A stretch of DNA of 32,674 bases. It comes from Sneathiellales bacterium. GTDB taxonomy: Bacteria; Pseudomonadota; Alphaproteobacteria; Minwuiales; Minwuiaceae. Of the stretch, positions 1 to 8,076 are shown piece by piece. Position 1 is the first letter of the stretch. Every line of letters begins with the position of its first letter. The position numbers and the translations under genes are program-made. Where the stretch lies: positions 1 to 32,674 of the forward strand of contig JALXAG010000275.1 in assembly GCA_026992315.1 (NCBI GenBank), given 5' to 3'. The notes below the pieces were generated by a model. It was not told the DNA's origin, ran no database searches, and saw nothing but the letters and a program-made list of their open reading frames with translations.

Positions 1-251
1 CACTGTCCGCGATCGCCGATGGCGGTCAGTTGCCCGTCGGCGGAAATGTCCAGGCCCGAAAAACCGCCGAAGGCCGGCTCTGAACTGCTCAGGCGCAGCC
101 CGCCGATAAACTCCAGCCTGCCGATCGATTTCATGGCGGGATTTTCCGGATCGAGCGCCACGGGCACCGCCTCGACCGTCAGCATCCGCGCCGGGACCGC
201 CGCCGGAAACAGCAACAAAACAAGCAAGACAATCAGCACCCGCGCCGGCAT
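1..251 (-). CDS. Esterase-like activity of phytase family protein, N-terminal part
   Basis: Partial gene: it starts at the ATG at 251 on the minus strand and runs off the left edge after about 83 codons. The product begins with a clear Sec signal peptide (MPARVLIVLLVLLLFPAAVPA), so it should be exported. The mature start reads on to FIGGLRLSSSEPAFGGFSGL and DGQLTAIGDRGQ, which resembles the first beta-propeller blade of the esterase-like/phytase-like family (PF13449). A purine-rich stretch (GAAGGAAAGG) precedes the start. It diverges from the dienelactone hydrolase gene. The family call is from recall of these motifs; substrate is unknown. The plus-strand ORF 19..327 is its shadow. Confidence 0.65.
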   Translation of the reverse strand, partial: MPARVLIVLLVLLLFPAAVPARMLTVEAVPVALDPENPAMKSIGRLEFIGGLRLSSSEPAFGGFSGLDISADGQLTAIGDRGQ

Positions 252-373
252 CGCACCTGCCTTTCCTTCAGTCCATCGCCGAAGAACAACGTGGCACGCT
301 TGGTCAATGCCCGCTACCATAATATGATGTCGATGTTTATGACTTATGAAATATATGCAAGAGGGAGAGAACC

Positions 374-1156
374 ATGCCAAGCAGACGCGAATTCATCGGC
401 CGCCTCGCCATGACCGGATCGGGGCTGGCGCTGGCGGGGTTGCTGGCCGACAGAACCATGGTCGCCGCCCAGGCCGCCAAACTCGATACCGTCACCATCA
501 CCACCCCGCAGGGCCGCAAGGTCAACGGCGCCTATGCCCGGGCAGGCAAGCCGGCGCCGTCGGTTCTGGTCATCCATGAGTGGTGGGGGCTGAACGATCA
601 TATCAAATCCATGGCCCAGGAGCTGGCCAATCAGGGCTATAACGCCCTGGCCGTCGATCTGTTCGACGGGCAGACAACGGACGATCCCGAACGCGCGGCC
701 GAGCTGATGTCTGCGGCCAATGCCGCGGCGGAAAAAGGGCTGGATACGATGCTTGCGTGGGGCCAGTGGGCGCGGCAGCAGGACGACCATCGGGGCGGGC
801 TCGGCACGATCGGCTGGTGCTTCGGCGGCGGCTGGTCGCTGAATGCCTCGCTGATTCAGCCGGTCGATGCCACGGTGATCTATTACGGCGATGTCAGCAA
901 GACGGCCGAGGAACTGAAGGCGCTGCACGGCCCGGTTCTGGGCCATTTCGCCACCGAGGACCAGTGGATCAACAAGCCGATGGTCGAAGGCTTCGAAAAA
1001 GCGATGAAAGAGGCGGGCAAGAGCCTGGAACTGTATTGGTATGAAGCCGATCACGCCTTCGCCAATCCGACCAACGCCCGTTACGACGCCCCGGATGCGC
1101 AACTGGCCTGGGAGCGTTCGCTCGATTTCTTCAGGCGGAATCTGCTGGCCGTATAG
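374..1156 (+). CDS. Tat-exported dienelactone hydrolase family protein
   Basis: A 260-residue alpha/beta hydrolase of the dienelactone hydrolase family (PF01738). The N-terminus MPSRREFIGR followed by a hydrophobic stretch to about residue 30 is a twin-arginine signal, so the enzyme is probably periplasmic. The body shows VLVIHEWWGLNDHI, the nucleophile elbow GWCFGGG with Cys149, the acid Asp206 (FATEDQW) and His227 (EADHAFANP), giving the complete Cys-Asp-His triad of the family. Length without the signal is normal. The start is supported by GAGGGAGAG just upstream. It converges on cobT and diverges from the esterase-like gene. Family members hydrolyse lactones and esters; the true substrate cannot be read here, and a role in chlorocatechol degradation is not suggested by the neighbours. 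Confidence 0.9.
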   Translation: MPSRREFIGRLAMTGSGLALAGLLADRTMVAAQAAKLDTVTITTPQGRKVNGAYARAGKPAPSVLVIHEWWGLNDHIKSMAQELANQGYNALAVDLFDGQTTDDPERAAELMSAANAAAEKGLDTMLAWGQWARQQDDHRGGLGTIGWCFGGGWSLNASLIQPVDATVIYYGDVSKTAEELKALHGPVLGHFATEDQWINKPMVEGFEKAMKEAGKSLELYWYEADHAFANPTNARYDAPDAQLAWERSLDFFRRNLLAV

Positions 1157-1194
1157 GATATCGGCGCCCTGAACGCCAAATGAGGAGGCCCCTC

Positions 1195-3054
1195 TCAGCG
1201 CCGCATGGCACGGCGCGGGGCGGCGGCCTCCTCATCGAACAGGTCGGTCAGCTCATTGAGCATGACCCCGCCAAGCTGCTCGGCATCGACGATGGTGACG
1301 GCGCGGCGGTAATAGCGGGTCACGTCATGGCCGATGCCGATCGCCGTCAGCTCGACGGGGGAAACCGTCTCGATCCATTCGATCACCTCGCGCAGATGGC
1401 GGTCGAGATAATTGCCCGGATTGACGGAAAGGGTCGAATCGTCGACCGGCGCCCCGTCGGAAATCACCATCAGGATGCGCCGCTGTTCCGGACGGCGGAT
1501 CAGGCGGTTATGGGCCCAGAGCAGGGCCTCGCCGTCGATATTTTCCTTCAGCAGCCCTTCGCGCAGCATCAGCCCCAGATTCTTGCGTGCCCGCCGCCAG
1601 GGCGTATCGGCCGATTTATAGACGATATGACGCAGATCGTTCAGGCGGCCCGGATCGGCGGGCTTGCCGTCGGCCAGCCATTTCTCGCGCGATTGGCCCC
1701 CTTTCCAGGCGCGGGTGGTGAAGCCGAGAATCTCGACCTTGACGTTGGAGCGTTCCAGCGTCCGGGCCAGAATATCGCCGCACATCGCCGCCACCGTGAT
1801 CGGACGCCCGCGCATCGAACCGGAATTGTCGATCAGCAGCGTCACGACCGTATCGCGGAAATCCGTATCCTTCTCCATCTTGAAGGACAGGGGCAGAACC
1901 GGATTGGCCACCACACGGGCCAGCCGCGCCGCATCGAGCAAACCTTCCTCCAGATCGAAATTCCAGGAACGGTTCTGCCGCGCCATCAGCTTGCGCTGCA
2001 GGCGGTTGGCGAGACGGCCGATCATGCTTTGCAGCGAGGCAAGCTGCTGGTCGAGATGGGCGCGCAGGCGGGTCAGCTCCTCCGGCTCGCACAGTTCGGC
2101 GGCATTCACCTCCTCATCGAAGGTTGTGCAATAGGCATGGTAGCGACTGCCGCCCTGCATATCCGGCCCTTCGCCCAGATTGGGCCGCCGTGCCCTGCCC
2201 TGCTGATCGCCGCTTTCTCCGTCCTGCTGTTCGCCGAGGGCGCTTTGATCGGCATCGTCATCGCCTTCCCCCTCGCCTTCGTCGCTGTCGCCAACCTCGG
2301 CCGTGGCCTGATCGCCTTCGCCATCGCCCTGTTCGGGACTGTCGCCCTGATCCTGTTCCGGGCTCTGTTCGGGACTGTCCTGCTGCTGATCGTCCTCGCG
2401 CTCGTCATGCTCCTCGGAGAGATTTTCCTCGCTCAGGCCGAGATCGAACAGCAGGCGGCGCAGATCGCGCAGAAACGCTTCCTGATCCGTCGCATGTTCG
2501 AGAAGCCTGCTGAAATCCTCCCCGCCGCGGGATTCGATTTCCGTCCGCCACAGATCGACGATATGGCGGGCCGCATCCGGCAGCGGGCGGCCGGAAAGGC
2601 GCTCGCGCAGCATCAGGCCAAGCGCATCGGCCAGCGGCGCCTCGTCGCGATGGGCCAGACGGTCGTAACCCTGCGCGAGGCAGCGCTCCTCCAGCGCCGC
2701 GTGAATATTGTCGCCCACCCCCTTCATCGCCCGGGCACCGAGGGATTCGACCCGCGCCTGCTCCACCGCCTCATACACGGCCCGGGCCTGGCTGCCCTGG
2801 GGCATGAAACGTTGATGCAGTTCCCGATCCGACAGGCGCGCGCGCAGGGCCAGGGCATCGGCCGTACCACGCAGCAGCGTCAGATCCTCGCGCGAATAGG
2901 CCCGCGGCGGTGTCGGCAGGTGGACCACGCCCTCGCGCAGGGCACCGGCCTCCACACCATAGGCGACCTCAAGCTCCCGATCGCCGGAAATGGCCTTGGT
3001 CGCGGCGGCAATGCTGCGCTTGAGGGTTTCGGCGGGCGATTCGTTGTTGCTCAT
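1195..3054 (-). CDS. cobT: Aerobic cobaltochelatase subunit CobT
   Basis: A 619-residue subunit of the aerobic cobalt chelatase (CobNST), which inserts Co2+ into hydrogenobyrinic acid a,c-diamide during cobalamin synthesis. The N-terminal CobT domain spans about residues 1-205. Residues about 206-285 are a strongly acidic, Gln-rich linker. A C-terminal von Willebrand A domain begins near 400 with the MIDAS motif IDNSGSMRG (Asp409, Ser411, Ser413). This layout is typical of CobT. It starts 3 bp after the cobS stop codon, so the two are co-transcribed. The hydrophobic plus-strand ORFs opposite the acidic linker are antisense artefacts. The large subunit CobN is not in the window. Confidence 0.95.
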   Translation of the reverse strand: MSNNESPAETLKRSIAAATKAISGDRELEVAYGVEAGALREGVVHLPTPPRAYSREDLTLLRGTADALALRARLSDRELHQRFMPQGSQARAVYEAVEQARVESLGARAMKGVGDNIHAALEERCLAQGYDRLAHRDEAPLADALGLMLRERLSGRPLPDAARHIVDLWRTEIESRGGEDFSRLLEHATDQEAFLRDLRRLLFDLGLSEENLSEEHDEREDDQQQDSPEQSPEQDQGDSPEQGDGEGDQATAEVGDSDEGEGEGDDDADQSALGEQQDGESGDQQGRARRPNLGEGPDMQGGSRYHAYCTTFDEEVNAAELCEPEELTRLRAHLDQQLASLQSMIGRLANRLQRKLMARQNRSWNFDLEEGLLDAARLARVVANPVLPLSFKMEKDTDFRDTVVTLLIDNSGSMRGRPITVAAMCGDILARTLERSNVKVEILGFTTRAWKGGQSREKWLADGKPADPGRLNDLRHIVYKSADTPWRRARKNLGLMLREGLLKENIDGEALLWAHNRLIRRPEQRRILMVISDGAPVDDSTLSVNPGNYLDRHLREVIEWIETVSPVELTAIGIGHDVTRYYRRAVTIVDAEQLGGVMLNELTDLFDEEAAAPRRAMRR

Positions 3055-3058
3055 CCGC

Positions 3059-4063
3059 TCAGTTCACGACGATATTGGCCACCGACTCGGGCAGTTCCTC
3101 GCCGAAACAGCGCTGATAATACTCGGCAACGACGGGACGCTCGATCTCGTCGCATTTGTTCAGGAAGGTCACCCGGAAGGCAAAGCCAAGATCGCCGAAA
3201 ATCCGGGCGTTTTCCGCCCAGGTGATCACCGTGCGCGGCGACATCACGGTGGAAATGTCCCCGGCCATGAAACCGGCGCGCGTCAGATCGGCGACATTGA
3301 CCATGGCGCTGACCTTCTCGCGCCCTTCGGGGGTGTCGTAATCGGGCTGCTTGGCCAGAACGATGGCACATTCGGCATCATGGGGCAGGTAATTCAGGGT
3401 AGTAACGATGTTCCAGCGGTCCATCTGCCCCTGATTGATCTGCTGGGTGCCGTGATACAGCCCCGTGGTATCGCCGAGGCCGACCGTGTTGGTGGTGGCG
3501 AACAGACGGAAGGACTTGTTCGGATGCAGGACCTTGTTGGTGTCCAGCATCGTCATCTTGCCCTCGGCTTCCAGCACCCGCTGGATGACGAACATCACAT
3601 CCGGGCGCCCGGCATCGTATTCATCGAATACCAGCGCCACGGGATTCTGCAGCGCCCAGGGCAGAATGCCTTCGCGGAATTCCGTCACCTGCTTGCCGTC
3701 GACCAGGACGATCGCATCCTTGCCGATCAGATCGATGCGGCTGACATGGCTGTCGAGATTGACCCGCACCAGCGGCCAGTTAAGCCGCGCCGCCACCTGT
3801 TCGACATGGGTGGATTTGCCAGTGCCGTGATAGCCCTGGATCATGACGCGGCGGTTATAGGCGAACCCGGCCAGGATGGCCAGGGTCGTTTCCTTATCGA
3901 AAAGATAGCTCTCATCCAGTTCGGGAACGAATTCCGTCACTTCGGAAAAGGCGGGAACCTCGAAATCCACATCGAAACCGAAAGCCTGCCGTACCGACAG
4001 TTTCATGTCGGGCTGGCTGTCGGGCAGGTGGGGCCGGTCCATGGCGGCCGAATCATTGCTCAT
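3059..4063 (-). CDS. cobS: Aerobic cobaltochelatase AAA+ subunit CobS
   Basis: A 334-residue AAA+ ATPase that forms the CobST chaperone-like ring of cobaltochelatase and supplies ATP hydrolysis for cobalt insertion. Visible motifs are Walker [10 protein letters not shown] (residues 77-85), Walker [10 protein letters not shown] (142-150) and a sensor FATTNT (188-193). The ORF track extends the frame upstream to 4651, but that extension is antisense-like low-complexity sequence overlapping the J-domain gene. The proper start is [11 protein letters not shown] at 4063, as usual for CobS (about 330 residues). Gene order J-domain, cobS, cobT on one strand suggests a single transcript. Confidence 0.95.
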   Translation of the reverse strand: MSNDSAAMDRPHLPDSQPDMKLSVRQAFGFDVDFEVPAFSEVTEFVPELDESYLFDKETTLAILAGFAYNRRVMIQGYHGTGKSTHVEQVAARLNWPLVRVNLDSHVSRIDLIGKDAIVLVDGKQVTEFREGILPWALQNPVALVFDEYDAGRPDVMFVIQRVLEAEGKMTMLDTNKVLHPNKSFRLFATTNTVGLGDTTGLYHGTQQINQGQMDRWNIVTTLNYLPHDAECAIVLAKQPDYDTPEGREKVSAMVNVADLTRAGFMAGDISTVMSPRTVITWAENARIFGDLGFAFRVTFLNKCDEIERPVVAEYYQRCFGEELPESVANIVVN

Positions 4064-4119
4064 ACGCGTATTCCATTCATTCTGTTCGTTCAGGCGATCG
4101 CCGGAGAATAATATGGTGC

Positions 4120-4701
4120 TCAGGAAACCTTGGTCTCGATCTCCAGCAGGGATTTGTATGCTTCGGTAATGACCTTGAAGCGTTCGGAGGCCCGTCTGCT
4201 GCCGCCATTGACATCCGGATGGTATTTTTTGGCCAGCTGCTTGAAGCGCCGCTTGATCTGTTCCAGATCCGCATCGGGTTCCAGATCCAGCGTTGCCAGG
4301 GCCTCGAGACGCTTGCCCCGTTCGGGAGGGGGCGTGCGGTCGTTGCCCGGGGCCTGGCCGCCGGTTTCCCGCCACAGATCGAAGGGATCGTGGATGTTGT
4401 CTTCCATCGCCGCCCGCACGGGCCCCTGCCCCAGCTTCCAGGTCGGCCGGTGCCAGGTGGCGACTTCCTGCTGGAAACGCTCGATCTCCGCCCGCGACAT
4501 GCCGGCGAAATAATTCCAGCTCTTGTTGAAATCCCTGACATGTTCCAGACAGAACCAGTAATATGCGTCCGGATCCTTGGGGCCCGGCCCGGGATGGCGC
4601 TTTTTCGGGGCGCGAAAATCGCCGTTTTCCCCACAACCGGGATGGTCGCACGGGCGGGGCATGTCGGACTGGCTCTGAAAATAGGCTCTACCTCTGCTCA
4701 T
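4120..4701 (-). CDS. J-domain (DnaJ-class) protein with C-terminal J domain
   Basis: About 193 residues when started at MSRGRAYFQ; the track start at 4875 would run into the divergent bolA gene and is unlikely. A later ATG at 4662 (MPRPCDHPG) is a possible alternative; neither has a strong ribosome site. The J domain is at the C-terminus (about 136-190) with the Hsp70-stimulating HPD at 161-163 ([10 protein letters not shown]). The N-terminal half contains CDHPGC and WFCLEHV, a Cys/His set (C18, C23, C51, H54) that could bind a metal, and WNYFAGMS. As a J protein it should recruit DnaK to a client. It precedes cobS and cobT and diverges from bolA, an arrangement known in alphaproteobacteria. 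The client is unknown. Confidence 0.85.
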   Translation of the reverse strand: MSRGRAYFQSQSDMPRPCDHPGCGENGDFRAPKKRHPGPGPKDPDAYYWFCLEHVRDFNKSWNYFAGMSRAEIERFQQEVATWHRPTWKLGQGPVRAAMEDNIHDPFDLWRETGGQAPGNDRTPPPERGKRLEALATLDLEPDADLEQIKRRFKQLAKKYHPDVNGGSRRASERFKVITEAYKSLLEIETKVS

Positions 4702-4804
4702 AACAGGCGGAGTATGGCGGCTGACAGAAGGTTCCGCAAGCGTCAAAGGGTCGCGTGCCCTGCTGCTTATACAACGGATATCGCTTCTTACAGGTGGGAT
4801 TGAC

Positions 4805-5068
4805 ATGGGCGAAATCAAGCAACGCATAGAAGAAAAACTGACCGCGGCCTTTTCGCCGGTCGCGCTGGAGATCATCGACGAATCGGAACGCCATCGCGGT
4901 CATGGCGGATATCGCGAAGGCGGCGAAACCCATTTCAGAATAGTCATCACCGCCGAAGCCTTCCGCCCCATGAACCGGCTGGAACGCCAACGCGCCGTTT
5001 ACGATGTCCTGCAGCAGGAAATGGCGGAACGCGTGCACGCCCTCTCCCTGGACATAAAGCTACCCTGA
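4805..5068 (+). CDS. bolA: BolA family protein
   Basis: An 87-residue BolA-fold protein. It shows the family pattern IDESERHRGHGGYREGGETHFRI and then FRPMNRLERQRAVYDVL, with the conserved His region used with monothiol glutaredoxins to bind a [2Fe-2S] cluster. Family roles are iron-sulfur cluster trafficking and stress- or morphology-linked regulation. The start has AGGTGGG upstream. It diverges from the J-domain gene over a 103 bp spacer. Which BolA subgroup it belongs to cannot be settled from sequence alone. Confidence 0.92.
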   Translation: MGEIKQRIEEKLTAAFSPVALEIIDESERHRGHGGYREGGETHFRIVITAEAFRPMNRLERQRAVYDVLQQEMAERVHALSLDIKLP

Positions 5069-5240
5069 CTGCACCTGCGCAACCGCGCCGGCCGTCGCCT
5101 TCCCCGCCCCCGCAGGCAGAATATGCACCAGGCGGCCGGGCATCTCTTCCCCCCTTGCTTCGCTCTGCAAACCGGCCTGGCCTCGGGGAATCCCGCACCG
5201 GCACCGCCATCGGTCATGGCTGCAGCAGATCGCCTACCGG

Positions 5241-5268
5241 TTGTCATGTGTATACAAAGCACTATAAT
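5241..5268 (+). promoter_or_regulatory. Sigma-70-type promoter of the ribbon-helix-helix gene
   Basis: TTGTCA (5241-5246) and a perfect TATAAT (5263-5268) are separated by 16 bp. Transcription would begin near 5275, leaving a leader of about 90 nt before the ATG at 5368. Such a close match to the vegetative consensus stands out in this GC-rich genome. Confidence 0.65.
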
Positions 5269-5314
5269 GGTGCAAAATACATCTGGACATTTACCTAAAG
5301 GTGTATTATCAAAT

Positions 5315-5338
5315 ATGCACAACCTAAGGAGGCGTTAG
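5315..5338 (+). other. Possible seven-codon leader reading frame
   Basis: ATG CAC AAC CTA AGG AGG CGT TAG lies in the predicted 5' leader of the ribbon-helix-helix gene. It would encode MHNLRRR. The two AGG codons form a perfect AGGAGG anti-Shine-Dalgarno match that lies about 35 nt from the real start, too far to serve it. It may be a leader peptide, a ribosome standby site or chance; no ribosome site for the short frame itself is obvious. Confidence 0.25.
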
Positions 5339-5367
5339 GCAAAAACACAATCTGTCTGGAGCGTATC

Positions 5368-5661
5368 ATGTCGAACAATATGTCTTATGAAGGATCGTCA
5401 TTGATCAACCGCAATGTGACCGTCGGGGGAAAACGGACCAGCATCAAGCTGCAGGAACTGGAATGGAAAACCCTGGAGGCGATCTGCGCTCAGGAGGGGC
5501 TGTCGATCAGCGACTTCTGCACCCTGGCCGATTCGTCGCCGGAACGGGCCGAAAGCTGCCGCACGTCGCGGGTGCGCATGGCGGTCCTGGATTATCTTCT
5601 CAAGCAGACAAAGGCTTTGCGCCTGCCCGGTACGCCACCGCGGGATTATTCCTACGGCTGA
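5368..5661 (+). CDS. Ribbon-helix-helix domain-containing protein (PF13467 type)
   Basis: A 97-residue protein resembling the alphaproteobacterial RHH_4 family (PF13467). RNVTVGGKRTSIKLQELEWK gives the beta strand and first helix, and SISDFCTLADSS followed by RTSRVRMAVLDYLL gives the second part of the fold. Such proteins are putative DNA-binding regulators; the target is unknown. GGAG lies six bases before the ATG. The gene is monocistronic, with its own strong promoter and a candidate terminator behind it, which would fit autoregulation, but no operator is proven. Confidence 0.8.
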   Translation: MSNNMSYEGSSLINRNVTVGGKRTSIKLQELEWKTLEAICAQEGLSISDFCTLADSSPERAESCRTSRVRMAVLDYLLKQTKALRLPGTPPRDYSYG

Positions 5662-5721
5662 ATACCGCACAACCGCCCGGATGGCGACGGGCGAAAACAC
5701 AATACGCAAGAAAACCTCAAC

Positions 5722-5750
5722 GGCCGGCGACTGACAGGTGCCGGCCTCTT
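5722..5750 (+). terminator. Candidate rho-independent terminator after the RHH gene
   Basis: GGCCGGC (5722-5728) pairs with GCCGGCC (5740-5746) across an 11-nt loop and is followed by TCTTTGT. The stem is strong, the T-tract weak, so termination is plausible rather than certain. Confidence 0.45.
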
Positions 5751-5805
5751 TGTCCCGATCCGACCCACCCCCCCGCTTCGCCTTTCCCGTTAGCCATGGC
5801 GGCGT

Positions 5806-7152
5806 TCAGTCGATCGCCACGACATCGCGGACCCCTTCGACCCCGCCGATCCGCTGGCGCGGGCGAAGGGTCGTCCGGCGGGACGGTTCATAGCCCTGCC
5901 GGCGGGCCAGTTCGAAGGCCGGCCGATCGACGAGGGCAAGACAGCCGATTTCCTTGGCGAATTTGTCCAGCTTGATGGCGATATTCACCGCTTCGCCCAA
6001 AACCGTGAATTCGAGACGGCTTTCATCGCCGATCATACCGAAGACGACCTCGCCCGAAGCGATGGTGAAACGAATCGTCAGCGGCTCCTGCCCCATGGCC
6101 TCCCGCTCGGCGCGCCAGGCGGCCGCCGCCGACAGCAATGCCTCCAGACAGCACAGGGCATCGGCACAATAGGTCGGCGAGGAGACCGCCGCCCCGAAGG
6201 TCGCCAGAATGCCATCGCCCATGAATTTGTCGATGCTGCCGCCATATTTCTGAATGACCGGCACCAGACGGCGTTCGTATTCGACCAGCAGGCTCATCAG
6301 TTCATCCGGCGGCACCTTTTTGGCCAGGGTTGTCGATCCCTCGATATCGCAGCTCAGTATCGCCGCCTGGCGCAGCCGGCCCTGCCCCGGGCGCAGCTCG
6401 CCGCCCGAAGCGGTGATCTGCCTGGCGATTTCAGGCGAAAAAAACCGCGAAAGATCGTCGGCCCTGGCCTGGTCGGTCACGGCGGATACCAGCAGGCGGC
6501 GCGCCCGCATGATCGCCACCGCCAGAATGACCGTGGTCAGAAGGATGGTGATGATCTTGTCGAACTCGGCGCCGAGCAGAATCTTGTCGCCGAAGATATA
6601 AGCGACGTAATCGCGGGTGATGCGCGCCATGCCGTCATCGACGAACACTGCATAAGCCACCAGCACCGCCCAGCCGAAGGCCGCCATGCCGCCTGCCAGC
6701 AACACATAGCGCGAATCGAAGCGCAGCGCCCGCAAGGCAATGAAAATAAAGACATAAAGCAGGGTCGGCGCCTTCAGATACAGGGCGGCGGGCTGCATGT
6801 ATTGCAGATGGAAGCTCCAGATCAGCACCATCAGCAGCACGATGTCCGCCACCACCGACAGGGTCAGAAACCAGCCCGGCAGATATCCTCGCAGGGCCAG
6901 AGCCAGGCGGATAAGGCTGAAAACGAAATAACTGCCCAGCGCCCAGGGCACGGGAACGAATTTCACCTCGGCGGGAAAGGTCTTCGGGGAAATGGCGTAA
7001 AGCAGCGAAAACAGGGCAACCACCGCCAGCAGCACCCAGGCGATAAGAACCTCGCTTTGTTGCTGCTGGGCCTCGATCGCCCGGCGCACCCGCAGGGGCA
7101 GCCGTTCTTCCGAACGGCGATAATCGCGCAGGAAATCCGTCAGCCCTTTCAT
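5806..7152 (-). CDS. Membrane-bound class III adenylate/guanylate cyclase
   Basis: A 448-residue protein with about six predicted membrane segments (roughly 35-53, 70-87, 94-113, 125-143, 147-170, 198-215) followed by a class III nucleotidyl cyclase domain (about 262-448). The two metal aspartates are present: Asp269 in LSCDIEGST and Asp313 in DKFMGDGILATFG. The lysine in SIDKF (309) matches the adenine-selecting lysine of adenylyl cyclases. The transition-state pair usually reads Asn-x3-Arg; here it is Asn390 and Lys394 in AVNIAIKLDKF, a conservative but unusual change. It is the last gene of a minus cluster, 70 bp after the methyltransferase. Most likely it makes cAMP in response to a membrane signal; the sensing part is not recognised. 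Confidence 0.9.
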   Translation of the reverse strand: MKGLTDFLRDYRRSEERLPLRVRRAIEAQQQQSEVLIAWVLLAVVALFSLLYAISPKTFPAEVKFVPVPWALGSYFVFSLIRLALALRGYLPGWFLTLSVVADIVLLMVLIWSFHLQYMQPAALYLKAPTLLYVFIFIALRALRFDSRYVLLAGGMAAFGWAVLVAYAVFVDDGMARITRDYVAYIFGDKILLGAEFDKIITILLTTVILAVAIMRARRLLVSAVTDQARADDLSRFFSPEIARQITASGGELRPGQGRLRQAAILSCDIEGSTTLAKKVPPDELMSLLVEYERRLVPVIQKYGGSIDKFMGDGILATFGAAVSSPTYCADALCCLEALLSAAAAWRAEREAMGQEPLTIRFTIASGEVVFGMIGDESRLEFTVLGEAVNIAIKLDKFAKEIGCLALVDRPAFELARRQGYEPSRRTTLRPRQRIGGVEGVRDVVAID

Positions 7153-7222
7153 GGCGCCATTATCCGCTGCAAAGGCGCGGGCTTCCAGTCACGCAAGCGC
7201 ACGGTGGCGTGAGGAGATCCCC

Positions 7223-8035
7223 TCAGCGCTTCTTGCGAAGCCACAGCGAGGTTTCCAGCGCCCCATCGGCCAGCGGCAGTTCGTCAATGAGCGAATCCCG
7301 CAGCCGCTCCTTCATGGCGGTGACGGCATACCAGCTTGAAAACACCGGCTCATAGGCACCGCCCGTCAGCATCGGAACGACGCCGAGCTGTTCGTTATAG
7401 GCACGCCACTGCCACTGCGGCGGGTAATCGTCGGGCAGGCAGATATCGTGGATATGCACCAGCACCCCGGCAGGCAGGGACGGCATGACGATGTTGAACA
7501 GCAGATCGACATCGCTGCCCGGCATCAGGATATGGCTGGAATCGATGAACAATATATCGCCCGGGGCAAGGGCTGCGAACGGCTCCTGCCCGGCCTCATG
7601 CACCGTCACATGGCGGAAATCGATATCGAGCGCCGCGACCGCCGCCCGGGGGGCCGGGTCGATCGCCGTCAACCGGGTGGCAAGGCCGCCATCGGCGATC
7701 GCCCGGGCCATGAAGCGGGTGGAATGGCCGGAACCTACCTCGACAATGCGGCGCGGACCGAGATCGCGGATCAGCGTATAGGCCATGGCGGCATCGAGAC
7801 GGGGAAACCAGTCCTGGCGAAAACGCGGCAGGGGCGCCGGATTGTCGGACATCGCCCGCAAAGCGCCGGCATATTCCCCGGTTCGCCCGATCCGGCGGCT
7901 GAAATCCTCCCGCCTGGCATCGAACAGCCGGCGAACGGCCGGGTAGCCGCAATGCTCCTTTGGCAGCGCCGCACGGTAACGATAGGGAATGAACCAGCCC
8001 TGGGGATGACTGCCTTCCAGCGTGGCCCGCGCCAT
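7223..8035 (-). CDS. Class I SAM-dependent methyltransferase (Methyltransf_24-like)
   Basis: 270 residues if started at MARATLEGSH. The SAM-binding motif I is IVEVGSGHSTRF (about 97-108), followed by TAIDPAP with Asp126 at the end of the second strand, DILFIDSSH (160-168) and VLVHIHDICLPDDYP, a His/Asp set seen in the PF13578-type fold. The track start (8272) overlaps the upstream hydrolase deeply and encodes arginine-rich junk. A TTG at 8080 overlapping that gene's stop codon is an alternative start that would add 15 residues. The acceptor is unknown; relatives act on sugars and small molecules. It lies between the metallo-hydrolase and the cyclase, probably in the same transcript. Confidence 0.82.
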   Translation of the reverse strand: MARATLEGSHPQGWFIPYRYRAALPKEHCGYPAVRRLFDARREDFSRRIGRTGEYAGALRAMSDNPAPLPRFRQDWFPRLDAAMAYTLIRDLGPRRIVEVGSGHSTRFMARAIADGGLATRLTAIDPAPRAAVAALDIDFRHVTVHEAGQEPFAALAPGDILFIDSSHILMPGSDVDLLFNIVMPSLPAGVLVHIHDICLPDDYPPQWQWRAYNEQLGVVPMLTGGAYEPVFSSWYAVTAMKERLRDSLIDELPLADGALETSLWLRKKR

Positions 8036-8076
8036 TTCCCGATAGCGCGCGGATCCGGGCCCGGTTTTTTCCTTCT

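Larger units (their letters stand above)
5069..5367. other. Intergenic region bolA to ribbon-helix-helix gene
   Basis: A roughly 300 bp stretch without a convincing gene. The first 150 bp are GC-rich and show nothing I recognise. The second half is clearly more AT-rich and carries the promoter at 5241-5268 and an AGGAGG-containing seven-codon reading frame at 5315-5338. The track ORFs here (4947..5210, 4999..5322, 5123..5338) have arginine- and proline-rich low-complexity products and are not credible genes. Confidence 0.6.

Noticed and set aside
291-305. TGGCACG sigma-54-like -24 element before the dienelactone hydrolase
   Set aside because: TGGCACGCTTGGTCA lacks TTGC or GC at the -12 position, so the pair is incomplete.
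1157-1194. TGAGGAGG-CC-CCTCTCA hairpin between the convergent hydrolase and cobT genes
   Set aside because: Short stem with a bulge, a 2-nt loop and no T-tract; not convincing as a terminator.
1180-3225. 681-residue plus-strand ORF with a hydrophobic segment opposite cobT
   Set aside because: It is antisense to cobT; the hydrophobic stretch is the complement of the acidic CobT linker. High GC yields long stop-free antisense frames.
2990-4111. 373-residue plus ORF opposite cobS
   Set aside because: Antisense to the well-supported cobS gene; composition is His/Asp/Gly-rich without family motifs.
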